Below, piece after piece: positions 1 through 10,042 of a DNA stretch of 64,000 nt; positions within the stretch are counted from its first letter, which is position 1, and every line of letters starts with the position of its first letter. The position numbers were made by a program, and so were the translations under genes. The notes under the pieces were generated by a model that worked only from the letters and a program-made list of their open reading frames with translations, had not been told where the DNA came from and searched no databases. This DNA is from Sepiola atlantica (Eukaryota; Mollusca; Cephalopoda; Sepiida; Sepiolidae): NCBI GenBank assembly GCA_963556195.1, contig CAUVYP010001193.1:310001-374000 (forward strand), read 5' to 3'.

Positions 1-116
1 TGATGAAATCTAGTGAAAATCGACTCGCACAACGTGTTTTTCATTAGTTATTCACGTATATCGTTTACACAAACATCCACATTCGAAAGTCATAATTCCA
101 TGTTGTAAAGCGTAAA
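1..116 (+). repeat. Partial first monomer (class A, T59)
   Basis: This monomer lacks only its first two bases, which lie outside the window. It carries T13, gactcg, cattag and cgtatatcg. The left boundary is therefore an arbitrary cut inside the array and not an array edge. Confidence 0.95.
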
Positions 117-234
117 CCTGATGAAATCAAGTGATAATCGACGCGCACAACGTGTTTTTCATTAGTTATTCACGAATATCGTTTACACAAACATCCACAT
201 TCGAAAGTCATAATTCCATGTTGTAAAGCGTAAA

Positions 235-352
235 CCTGATGAAATCAAGTGAAAATCGTCTCGCACAACGTGTTTTTACTCAGTTATTCACGAATATCGA
301 TTAGACAAACATCCACATTCTAAATTCATAAATCCATGTTGTAAAGCGTAAA
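235..352 (+). repeat. Monomer class C (gattagac), representative
   Basis: A13, gtctcg, actcag replacing cattag, cgattagacaaac, and a distinctive 3' part tctaaattcataaatcc. Nearly always followed by class D, so C-D behaves as a dimer. A rare subtype with tctacaatcg occurs near 12719, 21949 and 24656. Confidence 0.9.
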
Positions 353-470
353 CCTGATGAAATCTAGTGAAAATCGTCTCGCACAACGTGTTTTTCATTA
401 GTTTTTCACGAATATCGATTACACGCACATCCACATTAGAAAGTCATAATTCCATGTTGTAAAGCGTAAA
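353..470 (+). repeat. Monomer class D (cgattacacgcac), representative
   Basis: T13, gtctcg, cattag, tttttc in place of ttattc, aatatcgattacacgcac and ttagaaag. It follows C and usually precedes a ccgtatg unit. Confidence 0.9.
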
Positions 471-588
471 CCGTATGAAATCAAGTGAAAATCGTCTCGC
501 ACAACGTGTTTTTCATTAGTTATTCACGTATATCGTTTACACAAACATCCACATTCAAAAGTCGTAATTACATGATGTAAAGCGTAAA
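471..588 (+). repeat. Monomer class G (gtcgtaattaca marker), representative
   Basis: Carries tcaaaagtcgtaattaca and catgatgtaaag. This rare 3' end occurs in 14 units, starting at 471, 3307, 11226, 17725, 19972, 31665, 35329, 37455, 39345, 52219, 54345, 56353, 58949 and 63789. It is the best single marker for aligning HOR copies. Most begin ccgtatg; those at 17725, 37455, 39345, 54345 and 56353 begin cctgatg with T13 and look chimeric. Confidence 0.88.
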
Positions 589-706
589 CCTGATGAAATC
601 TAGTGAAAATCGACTAGCACAACGTGTTTTTCATTAGTTATTCACGGATATCCTTTACACAAACATCCACATTCGAAAGTCATAATTCCATGTTGTAAAG
701 CGTAAA

Positions 707-824
707 CCTGATGAAATCTAGTGAAAATCGTCTCGCACAACGTGTTTTTCATTAGTTTTTCACGAATATTGATTACACGCACATCCACATTAGAAAGTCA
801 TAATTCCATGTTGTAAAGCGTAAA
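707..824 (+). repeat. Monomer class D* (aatattgattac), representative
   Basis: Class D with a CpG transition at 64 (atcg to attg). In the 24-mer it follows H and precedes C. A subtype with caggaatattg and acaaacatcc occurs at 12524, 14886 and 59657. Confidence 0.87.
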
Positions 825-1060
825 CCTGATGAAATCAAGTGAAAATCGTCTCGCACAACGTGTTTTTACTCAGTTATTCACGAATATCGATTAGACAAAC
901 ATCCACATTCTAAATTCATAAATCCATGTTGTAAAGCGTAAACCTGATGAAATCTAGTGAAAATCGTCTCGCACAACGTGTTTTTCATTAGTTTTTCACG
1001 AATATCGATTACACGCACATCCACATTAGAAAGTCATAATTCCATGTTGTAAAGCGTAAA

Positions 1061-1178
1061 CCGTATGAAATCAAGTGAAAATCGTCTCGCACAACGTGTT
1101 TTTACTCAGTTATTCACGTATATCGTTTACACAAACATCCACATTCAAAAGTCATAATTCCATGTTATAAAGCGTAAA
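1061..1178 (+). repeat. Monomer class E (ccgtatg, actcag, tcaaaa), representative
   Basis: Starts with ccgtatg in place of cctgatg, has A13, gtctcg, actcag, cgtatatcg, tcaaaag and gttataaag (A at 107). Normally follows D and precedes J or an A unit. Confidence 0.88.
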
Positions 1179-1296
1179 CCTGATGAAATCTAGTGAAAAT
1201 CGACTCGCACAACGTGTTTTTCATTAGTTATTCACGAATATCGTTTACACAAACATCCACATTCAAAAGTCATAATTCCATGTTATAAAGCGTAAA
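1179..1296 (+). repeat. Monomer class J (aatatcg, tcaaaa, A107), representative
   Basis: As class A but with tcaaaag (a CpG transition at 87) and gttataaag. In the 24-mer it follows E and precedes A2. Confidence 0.85.
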
Positions 1297-1414
1297 CCTG
1301 ATGAAATCTAGTGAAAATCGACTCGCACAACGTGTTTTTCATTAGTTATTCACGGATATCGTTTACACAAACATCCACATTCGAAAGTCATAATTCCATG
1401 TTGTAAAGCGTAAA
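1297..1414 (+). repeat. Monomer class A2 (G59), representative
   Basis: As class A but with G at 59, giving cggatatcg and hence an internal GATATC palindrome. A2a, for example at 2835, also has ctcacac (G29 to A, a CpG transition). A2 units often alternate with class B units. Confidence 0.88.
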
Positions 1415-1768
1415 CCTGATGAAATCAAGTGAAAATCGACGCGCACAACGTGTTTTTCATTAGTTATTCACGTATATCGTTTACACAAACATCCACATTC
1501 GAAAGTCATAATTCCATGTTATAAAGCGTAAACCTGATGAAATCTAGTGAAAATCGACTCGCACAACGTGTTTTTCATTAGTTATTCACGGATATCGTTT
1601 ACACAAACATCCACATTCGAAAGTCATAATTCCATGTTGTAAAGCGTAAACCTGATGAAATCAAGTGAAAATCGACGCGCACAACGTGTTTTTCATTAGT
1701 TATTCACGTATATCGTTTACACAAACATCCACATTCGAAAGTCATAATTCCATGTTGTAAAGCGTAAA

Positions 1769-1886
1769 CCTGATGAAATCTAGTGAAAATCGACTCGCAC
1801 AACGTGTTTTTCATTAGTTATTCACGGATATCGATTACACGCACATCCACATTAGAAAGTCATAATTCCATGTTGTAAAGCGTAAA
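1769..1886 (+). repeat. Monomer class K (A2/D chimera), representative
   Basis: The first half is class A2 (gactcg, cattag, ttattc, cggatatcg) and the second half is class D (attacacgcac, ttagaaag). It recurs as a fixed HOR member, for example at 10043, 16424 and 18671, so an old within-monomer exchange was later amplified. Confidence 0.85.
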
Positions 1887-2004
1887 CCTGATGAAATCAA
1901 GTGAAAATCGTCTCGCACAACGTGTTTTTACTCAGTTATTCACGAATATCGTTTACACAAACATCCACATTCAAAAGTCATAATTCCATGTTATAAAGCG
2001 TAAA
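1887..2004 (+). repeat. Monomer class C' (C first half, E/J second half), representative
   Basis: A13, gtctcg, actcag and aatatcg as in C, then cgtttacacaaac, tcaaaag and A107 as in E and J. It follows K and is always followed by an L unit beginning tatgatg. Confidence 0.83.
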
Positions 2005-2122
2005 TATGATGAAATCTAGTGAAAATCGACTCGCACAACGTGTTTTTCATTAGTTATTCACGTATATCGTTTACACAAACATCCACATTCGAAAGTCATA
2101 ATTCCATGTTGTAAAGCGTAAA
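2005..2122 (+). repeat. Monomer class L (tatgatg start), representative
   Basis: An A unit with T59 whose first two bases are ta in place of cc, so the junction reads cgtaaatatgatg. It recurs after every C', for example at 36863 and 38753. A subtype with tataccg occurs at 30421, 34085 and 50975. Confidence 0.85.
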
Positions 2123-2240
2123 CCTGATGAAATCTAGTGAAAATTGACTCGCACAACGTGTTTTTCATTAGTTATTCACGAATATCGTTTACACAAACAT
2201 CCACATTCGAAAGTCATAATTCCATGTTGTAAAGCGTAAA
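2123..2240 (+). repeat. Monomer class M (attgactcg), representative
   Basis: Class A with C23 to T (aaaattgactcg), a CpG transition. It usually follows a T59 A or L unit. A subtype with gcattcg at position 81 occurs near 23004, 26427, 27845, 42731 and 48753. Confidence 0.85.
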
Positions 2241-2358
2241 CCTGATAAAATCTAGTGAAAATCGACTCGCACAACGTGTTTTTCATTAGTTATTCACGAA
2301 TATCGTTTACACAAACATCCACATTCGAAAGTCATAATTCCATGTTGTAAAGCGTAAA

Positions 2359-2478
2359 CCTGATGAAATCTAGTGAAAATCGTCTCGCACAACGTGTTTT
2401 TTCACTCAGTTATACACGAATATCGTTTACACAAACATCCACATTCAAAAGTCATAATTCCATGTTATAAAGCGTAAA
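2359..2478 (+). repeat. Monomer class F (120 bp, ttttttcactcag), representative
   Basis: Two bases longer than the norm because the T run and following segment read ttttttcactcagttatacac. Most have tcaaaag and A107. I count 27 such units in the window. They shift HOR offsets away from multiples of 118 and so make useful alignment checks. Confidence 0.88.
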
Positions 2479-2596
2479 CCTGATGAAATCTAGTGAAAAT
2501 CGACTCACACAACGTGTTTTTCATTAGTTTTTCACGAATATCGATTACACGCACATACACATTAGAAAGTCATAATTCCATGTTGTAAAGCGTAAA
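2479..2596 (+). repeat. Monomer class D' (gactcacac, D-like 3' part), representative
   Basis: T13, gactcac (G29 to A), cattag, tttttc, then the class D ending. The copy here and the chimera at 4487 share acatacac where others have acatccac. It follows F and precedes A, or the 119-bp class. Confidence 0.83.
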
Positions 2597-2714
2597 CCTG
2601 ATGAAATCTAGTGAAAATCGACTCGCACAACGTGTTTTTCATTAGTTATTCACGAATATCGTTTACACAAACATCCACATTCGAAAGTCATAATTCCATG
2701 TTGTAAAGCGTAAA
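2597..2714 (+). repeat. Monomer class A (reference type), representative
   Basis: Reference 118-bp monomer: T at 13, gactcg (24-29), cattag (44-49), ttattc (50-55), aatatcg (59-65), tttacac, tcgaaag (85-91), gttgtaaag (104-112). Forms with T at 59 (cgtatatcg) are otherwise the same. This is the commonest class. Confidence 0.9.
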
Positions 2715-2952
2715 CCTGATGAAATCTAGTGAAAATCCTCTCGCACAACGTGTTTTTTCATTCAGTTATACACGAATATCGTTTACACAAACATCCACAT
2801 TCAAAAGTCATAATTCCATGTTATAAAGCGTAAACCTGATGAAATCTAGTGAAAATCGACTCACACAACGTGTTTTTCATTAGTTATTCACGGATATCGT
2901 TTACACAAACATCCACATTCGAAAGTCATAATTCCATGTTGTAAAGCGTAAA

Positions 2953-3070
2953 CCTGATGAAATCAAGTGAAAATCGACGCGCACAACGTGTTTTTCATTA
3001 GTTATTCACGAATATCGTTTACACAAACATCCACATTCGAAAGTCATAATTCCATGTTGTAAAGCGTAAA
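2953..3070 (+). repeat. Monomer class B (A13, gacgcg), representative
   Basis: Has A at 13 (tcaagtg) and G at 27 (gacgcg, which adds a CpG). The rest is like class A, with A, T or G at 59 and G or A at 107. Usually followed by C or by A2. Confidence 0.88.
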
Positions 3071-3424
3071 CCTGATGAAATCAAGTGAAAATCGTCTCGC
3101 ACAACGTGTTTTTACTCAGTTATTCACGAATATCGATTAGACAAACATCCACATTCTAAATTCATAAATCCATGTTGTAAAGCGTAAACCTGATGAAATC
3201 TAGTGAAAATCGTCTCGCACAACGTGTTTTTCATTAGTTTTTCACGAATATCGATTACACGCACATCCACATTAGAAAGTCATAATTCCATGTTGTAAAG
3301 CGTAAACCGTATGAAATCAAGTGAAAATCGTCTCGCACAACGTGTTTTTCATTAGTTATTCACGTATATCGTTTACACAAACATCCACATTCAAAAGTCG
3401 TAATTACATGATGTAAAGCGTAAA

Positions 3425-3542
3425 CCTGATGAAATCTAGTGAAAATCGACTCGCACAACGTGTTTTTCATTAGTTATTCACGGATATCCTTTACACAAAC
3501 ATCCACATTCGAAAGTCATAATTCCATGTTGTAAAGCGTAAA
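3425..3542 (+). repeat. Monomer class H (atcctttac), representative
   Basis: Class A2 with cctttac replacing cgtttac (G65 to C). It follows every G unit except the one at 63789, and also occurs without a G unit at 14178. Confidence 0.87.
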
Positions 3543-4486
3543 CCTGATGAAATCTAGTGAAAATCGTCTCGCACAACGTGTTTTTCATTAGTTTTTCACG
3601 AATATTGATTACACGCACATCCACATTAGAAAGTCATAATTCCATGTTGTAAAGCGTAAACCTGATGAAATCAAGTGAAAATCGTCTCGCACAACGTGTT
3701 TTTACTCAGTTATTCACGAATATCGATTAGACAAACATCCACATTCTAAATTCATAAATCCATGTTGTAAAGCGTAAACCTGATGAAATCTAGTGAAAAT
3801 CGTCTCGCACAACGTGTTTTTCATTAGTTTTTCACGAATATCGATTACACGCACATCCACATTAGAAAGTCATAATTCCATGTTGTAAAGCGTAAACCGT
3901 ATGAAATCAAGTGAAAATCGTCTCGCACAACGTGTTTTTACTCAGTTATTCACGTATATCGTTTACACAAACATCCACATTCAAAAGTCATAATTCCATG
4001 TTATAAAGCGTAAACCTGATGAAATCTAGTGAAAATCGACTCGCACAACGTGTTTTTCATTAGTTATTCACGAATATCGTTTACACAAACATCCACATTC
4101 AAAAGTCATAATTCCATGTTATAAAGCGTAAACCTGATGAAATCTAGTGAAAATCGACTCGCACAACGTGTTTTTCATTAGTTATTCACGGATATCGTTT
4201 ACACAAACATCCACATTCGAAAGTCATAATTCCATGTTGTAAAGCGTAAACCTGATGAAATCAAGTGAAAATCGACGCGCACAACGTGTTTTTCATTAGT
4301 TATTCACGTATATCGTTTACACAAACATCCACATTCGAAAGTCATAATTCCATGTTGTAAAGCGTAAACCTGATAAAATCTAGTGAAAATCGACTCGCAC
4401 AACGTGTTTTTCATTAGTTATTCACGAATATCGTTTACACAAACATCCACATTCGAAAGTCATAATTCCATGTTGTAAAGCGTAAA

Positions 4487-4606
4487 CCTGATGAAATCTA
4501 GTGAAAATCGTCTCGCACAACGTGTTTTTTCACTCAGTTATACACGAATATCGATTACACGCACATACACATTAGAAAGTCATAATTCCATGTTGTAAAG
4601 CGTAAA
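4487..4606 (+). repeat. Chimeric monomer F/D'
   Basis: The first half is class F (ttttttcactcagttatacac) and the second half is class D' including the rare acatacac. In the first HOR copy F (2359) and D' (2479) are two adjacent full units, so an out-of-register exchange within the shared acgaatatcg segment removed one monomer here. Confidence 0.87.
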
Positions 4607-4724
4607 CCTGATGAAATCTAGTGAAAATCGACTCGCACAACGTGTTTTTCATTAGTTATTCACGAATATCGTTTACACAAACATCCACATTCGAAAGTCA
4701 TAATTCCATGTTGTAAAGCGTAAA

Positions 4725-6734
4725 CCTGATGAAATCTAGTGAAAATCGTCTCGCACAACGTGTTTTTTCATTCAGTTATACACGAATATCGTTTACACAA
4801 ACATCCACATTCAAAAGTCATAATTCCATGTTATAAAGCGTAAACCTGATGAAATCTAGTGAAAATCGACTCACACAACGTGTTTTTCATTAGTTATTCA
4901 CGGATATCGTTTACACAAACATCCACATTCGAAAGTCATAATTCCATGTTGTAAAGCGTAAACCTGATGAAATCAAGTGAAAATCGTCTCGCACAACGTG
5001 TTTTTACTCAGTTATTCACGAATATCGATTAGACAAACATCCACATTCTAAATTCATAAATCCATGTTGTAAAGCGTAAACCTGATGAAATCTAGTGAAA
5101 ATCGTCTCGCACAACGTGTTTTTCATTAGTTTTTCACGAATATCGATTACACGCACATCCACATTAGAAAGTCATAATTCCATGTTGTAAAGCGTAAACC
5201 GTATGAAATCAAGTGAAAATCGTCTCGCACAACGTGTTTTTCATTAGTTATTCACGTATATCGTTTACACAAACATCCACATTCGAAAGTCGTAATTCCA
5301 TGTTATAAAGCGTAAACCTGATGAAATCTAGTGAAAATCGACTCGCACAACGTGTTTTTCATTAGTTATTCACGTATATCGTTTACACAAACATCCACAT
5401 TCGAAAGTCATAATTCCATGTTGTAGAGCGTAAACCTGATGAAATCTAGTGAAAATTGACTCGCACAACGTGTTTTTCATTAGTTATTCACGAATATCGT
5501 TTACACAAACATCCACATTCGAAAGTCATAATTCCATGTTGTAAAGCGTAAACCTGATGAAATCTAGTGAAAATCGACTCGCACAACGTGTTTTTCATTA
5601 GTTATTCACGAATATCGTTTACACAAACATCCACATTCGAAAGTCATAATTCCATGTTGTAAAGCGTAAACCTGATGAAATCTACTGAAAATCGTCTCGC
5701 ACAACGTGTTTTTTCACTCAGTTATACACGAATATCGTTTACACAAACATCCACATTCAAAAGTCATAATTCCATGTTATAAAGCGTAAACCTGATGAAA
5801 TCTAGTGAAAATCGACTCGCACAACGTGTTTTTCATTAGTTATTCACGGATATCGTTTACACAAACATTCACATTCGAAAGTCATAATTCCATGTTGTAA
5901 AGCGTAAACCTGATGAAATCAAGTGAAAATCGACGCGCACAACGTGTTTTTCATTAGTTATTCACGAATATCGTTTACACAAACATCCACATTCGAAAGT
6001 CATAATTCCATGTTGTAAAGCGTAAACCTGATGAAATCAAGTGAAAATCGTCTCGCACAACGTGTTTTTACTCAGTTATTCACGAATATCGATTAGACAA
6101 ACATCCACATTCTAAATTCATAAATCCATGTTGTAAAGCGTAAACCTGATGAAATCTAGTGAAAATCGTCTCGCACAACGTGTTTTTCATTAGTTTTTCA
6201 CGAATATCGATTACACGCACATCCACATTAGAAAGTCATAATTCCATGTTGTAAAGCGTAAACCGTATGAAATCAAGTGAAAATCGTCTCGCACAACGTG
6301 TTTTTACTCAGTTATTCACGTATATCGTTTACACAAACATCCACATTCGAAAGTCATAATTCCATGTTATAAAGCGTAAACCTGATGAAATCTAGTGAAA
6401 ATCGACTCGCACAACGTGTTTTTCATTAGTTATTCACGAATATCGTTTACACAAACATCCACATTCAAAAGTCATAATTCCATGTTATAAAGCGTAAACC
6501 TGATGAAATCTAGTGAAAATCGACTCGCACAACGTGTTTTTCATTAGTTATTCACGGATATCGTTTACACAAACATCCACATTCGAAAGTCATAATTCCA
6601 TGTTGTAAAGCGTAAACCTGATGAAATCAAGTGAAAATCGACGCGCACAACGTGTTTTTCATTAGTTATTCACGTATATCGTTTACACAAACATCCACAT
6701 TCGAAAGTCATAATTCCATGTTGTAAAGCGTAAA
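4725..6734 (+). repeat. 17-mer HOR of 2,010 bp, tandem copy 1
   Basis: Order: F2, A2a, C, D, a G-like unit (gtcgtaattcca), a T59 A unit with the rare ttgtagagcg (near 5421), M, A, F, A2 with the rare aaacattcac, B, C, D, E, J, A2, B. It is immediately followed by a copy at 6735 with the same rare bases. Private change: tctactg near 5685 (tctagtg in the other copy). Confidence 0.9.
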
Positions 6735-6854
6735 CCTGATGAAATCTAGTGAAAATCGTCTCGCACAACGTGTTTTTTCATTCAGTTATACACGAATATC
6801 GTTTACACAAACATCCACATTCAAAAGTCATAATTCCATGTTATAAAGCGTAAA
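6735..6854 (+). repeat. Monomer class F2 (120 bp, ttttttcattcag), representative
   Basis: Like F but with cattcag. I count six, near 2715, 4725, 6735, 31080, 34745 and 51635. In all six cases the following unit is A2a. Confidence 0.85.
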
Positions 6855-8744
6855 CCTGATGAAATCTAGTGAAAATCGACTCACACAACGTGTTTTTCAT
6901 TAGTTATTCACGGATATCGTTTACACAAACATCCACATTCGAAAGTCATAATTCCATGTTGTAAAGCGTAAACCTGATGAAATCAAGTGAAAATCGTCTC
7001 GCACAACGTGTTTTTACTCAGTTATTCACGAATATCGATTAGACAAACATCCACATTCTAAATTCATAAATCCATGTTGTAAAGCGTAAACCTGATGAAA
7101 TCTAGTGAAAATCGTCTCGCACAACGTGTTTTTCATTAGTTTTTCACGAATATCGATTACACGCACATCCACATTAGAAAGTCATAATTCCATGTTGTAA
7201 AGCGTAAACCGTATGAAATCAAGTGAAAATCGTCTCGCACAACGTGTTTTTCATTAGTTATTCACGTATATCGTTTACACAAACATCCACATTCGAAAGT
7301 CGTAATTCCATGTTATAAAGCGTAAACCTGATGAAATCTAGTGAAAATCGACTCGCACAACGTGTTTTTCATTAGTTATTCACGTATATCGTTTACACAA
7401 ACATCCACATTCGAAAGTCATAATTCCATGTTGTAGAGCGTAAACCTGATGAAATCTAGTGAAAATTGACTCGCACAACGTGTTTTTCATTAGTTATTCA
7501 CGAATATCGTTTACACAAACATCCACATTCGAAAGTCATAATTCCATGTTGTAAAGCGTAAACCTGATGAAATCTAGTGAAAATCGACTCGCACAACGTG
7601 TTTTTCATTAGTTATTCACGAATATCGTTTACACAAACATCCACATTCGAAAGTCATAATTCCATGTTGTAAAGCGTAAACCTGATGAAATCTAGTGAAA
7701 ATCGTCTCGCACAACGTGTTTTTTCACTCAGTTATACACGAATATCGTTTACACAAACATCCACATTCAAAAGTCATAATTCCATGTTATAAAGCGTAAA
7801 CCTGATGAAATCTAGTGAAAATCGACTCGCACAACGTGTTTTTCATTAGTTATTCACGGATATCGTTTACACAAACATTCACATTCGAAAGTCATAATTC
7901 CATGTTGTAAAGCGTAAACCTGATGAAATCAAGTGAAAATCGACGCGCACAACGTGTTTTTCATTAGTTATTCACGAATATCGTTTACACAAACATCCAC
8001 ATTCGAAAGTCATAATTCCATGTTGTAAAGCGTAAACCTGATGAAATCAAGTGAAAATCGTCTCGCACAACGTGTTTTTCCTCAGTTATTCACGAATATC
8101 GATTAGACAAACATCCACATTCTAAATTCATAAATCCATGTTGTAAAGCGTAAACCTGATGAAATCTAGTGAAAATCGTCTCGCACAACGTGTTTTTCAT
8201 TAGTTTTTCACGAATATCGATTACACGCACATCCACATTAGAAAGTCATAATTCCATGTTGTAAAGCGTAAACCGTATGAAATCAAGTGAAAATCGTCTC
8301 GCACAACGTGTTTTTACTCAGTTATTCACGTATATCGTTTACACAAACATCCACATTCAAAAGTCATAATTCCATGTTATAAAGCGTAAACCTGATGAAA
8401 TCTAGTGAAAATCGACTCGCACAACGTGTTTTTCATTAGTTATTCACGAATATCGTTTACACAAACATCCACATTCAAAAGTCATAATTCCATGTTATAA
8501 AGCGTAAACCTGATGAAATCTAGTGAAAATCGACTCGCACAACGTGTTTTTCATTAGTTATTCACGGATATCGTTTACACAAACATCCACATTCGAAAGT
8601 CATAATTCCATGTTGTAAAGCGTAAACCTGATGAAATCAAGTGAAAATCGACGCGCACAACGTGTTTTTCATTAGTTATTCACGTATATCGTTTACACAA
8701 ACATCCACATTCGAAAGTCATAATTCCATGTTATAAAGCGTAAA
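6735..8744 (+). repeat. 17-mer HOR of 2,010 bp, tandem copy 2
   Basis: This repeats 4725-6734 at exactly 2,010 bp, including ttgtagagcg (near 7431) and aaacattcac (near 7875). By eye I see only four differences: position 5685 versus 7695, 6349 g versus 8359 a, 6070 a versus 8080 c, and g versus a at monomer position 107 of the last unit. That is about 0.2%, while monomer classes differ from each other by many bases. The duplication is therefore very recent. Confidence 0.9.
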
Positions 8745-10042
8745 CCTGATGAAATCTAGTGAAAATCGACTCGCACAACGTGTTTTTCATTAGTTATTCA
8801 CGGATATCGTTTACACAAACATCCACATTCGAAAGTCATAATTCCATGTTGTAAAGCGTAAACCTGATGAAATCAAGTGAAAATCGTCTCGCACAACGTG
8901 TTTTTACTCAGTTATTCACGAATATCGATTAGACAAACATCCACATTCTAAATTCATAAATCCATGTTGTAAAGCGTAAACCTGATGAAATCTAGTGAAA
9001 ATCGTCTCGCACAACGTGTTTTTCATTAGTTTTTCACGAATATCGATTACACGCACATCCACATTAGAAAGTCATAATTCCATGTTGTAAAGCGTAAACC
9101 TGATGAAATCAAGTGAAAATCGACGCGCACAACGTGTTTTTCATTAGTTATTCACGTATATCGTTTACACAAACATCCACATTCGAAAGTCATAATTCCA
9201 TGTTGTAAAGCGTAAACCTGATGAAATCTAGTGAAAATCGTCTCGCCATTCGTGTTTTTCATTAGTTTTTCACGAATATCGATTACACGCACATCCACAT
9301 TAGAAAGTCATAATTCCATGTTGTAAAGCGTAAACCGTATGAAATCAAGTGAAAATCGTCTCGCACAACGTGTTTTTCATTAGTTATTCACGTATATCGT
9401 TTACACAAACATCCACATTCGAAAGTCATAATTCCATGTTGTAAAGCGTAAACCGTATGAAATCAAGTGAAAATCGTCTCGCACAACGTGTTTTTCATTA
9501 GTTTTTCACGAATATCGTTTACACAAACATCCACATTCGAAAGTCATAATTCCATGTTGTAAAGCGTAAACCTGATGAAATCTAGTGAAAATCGACTCGC
9601 ACAACGTGTTTTTCATTAGTTATTCACGGATATCGTTTACACAAACATCCACATTCGAAAGTCATAATTCCATGTTGTAAAGCGTAAACCTGATGAAATC
9701 AAGTGAAAATCGACGCGCACAACGTGTTTTTCATTAGTTATTCACGTATATCGTTTACACAAACATCCACATTCGAAAGTCATAATTCCATGTTATAAAG
9801 CGTAAACCTGATGAAATCTAGTGAAAATCGACTCGCACAACGTGTTTTTCATTAGTTATTCACGGATATCGTTTACACAAACATCCACATTCGAAAGTCA
9901 TAATTCCATGTTGTAAAGCGTAAACCTGATGAAATCAAGTGAAAATCGACGCGCACAACGTGTTTTTCATTAGTTATTCACGTATATCGTTTACACAAAC
10001 ATCCACATTCGAAAGTCATAATTCCATGTTGTAAAGCGTAAA

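Larger units (their letters stand above)
117..2952 (+). repeat. 24-monomer higher-order repeat, fullest copy (2,836 bp)
   Basis: Twenty-four consecutive monomers in the class order B-C-D-G-H-D*-C-D-E-J-A2-B-A2-B-K-C'-L-M-A-F-D'-A-F2-A2a (classes are described at their representative units). Length is 22 x 118 plus 2 x 120. The order restarts at 2953 with B-C-D-G-H-D*, an offset of 2,836 bp. This is the most complete arrangement I found; the other blocks can be read as shortened, extended or rearranged versions of it. Private changes in this copy include gtgataatcg in the unit at 117, gactagc in the unit at 589 and aatcctctcg in the unit at 2715. Confidence 0.88.
2953..4724 (+). repeat. Second, internally deleted copy of the 24-mer HOR
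   Basis: Fifteen monomers follow the 24-mer order B-C-D-G-H-D*-C-D-E-J-A2-B, then jump to the unit beginning cctgataaaatc (4369), a class F/D' chimera (4487) and A (4607). Relative to 117-2952 the offset falls from 2,836 bp to 2,128 bp at the cctgataaaatc unit, so six monomers are missing there. One more was lost at the chimera. Reading continues into F2 at 4725. Confidence 0.85.

Noticed and set aside
117..234. Hammerhead-ribozyme-like core: ctgatga followed by gaaa in every monomer, with aatcga/tcgatt able to pair as a stem III in units having cgattac
   Set aside because: Only 8 bases (aatctagt or aatcaagt) separate ctgatga and gaaa, and they cannot form a usable stem II. Stem I has at best a gcgt/acgc match with mismatches next to the core. 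ccgtatg and tatgatg units break or alter the core context, and cgtttac units lose stem III. I take it as coincidence.
2359..2478. F units (120 bp) as homopolymer-length sequencing errors
   Set aside because: The extra bases occur with fixed linked changes (cactcag, ttatacac) and at fixed HOR positions in 27 units, so they are a real class and not random T-run errors.
2597..2714. Pol III promoter (A box near 13-24, B box near 83-93) suggesting a tRNA-derived SINE origin
   Set aside because: tagtgaaaatcg loosely fits an A box, but the B-box candidate attcgaaagtc keeps only the central ttcga, and a ttttt run lies between the two. No tRNA-like fold was seen.
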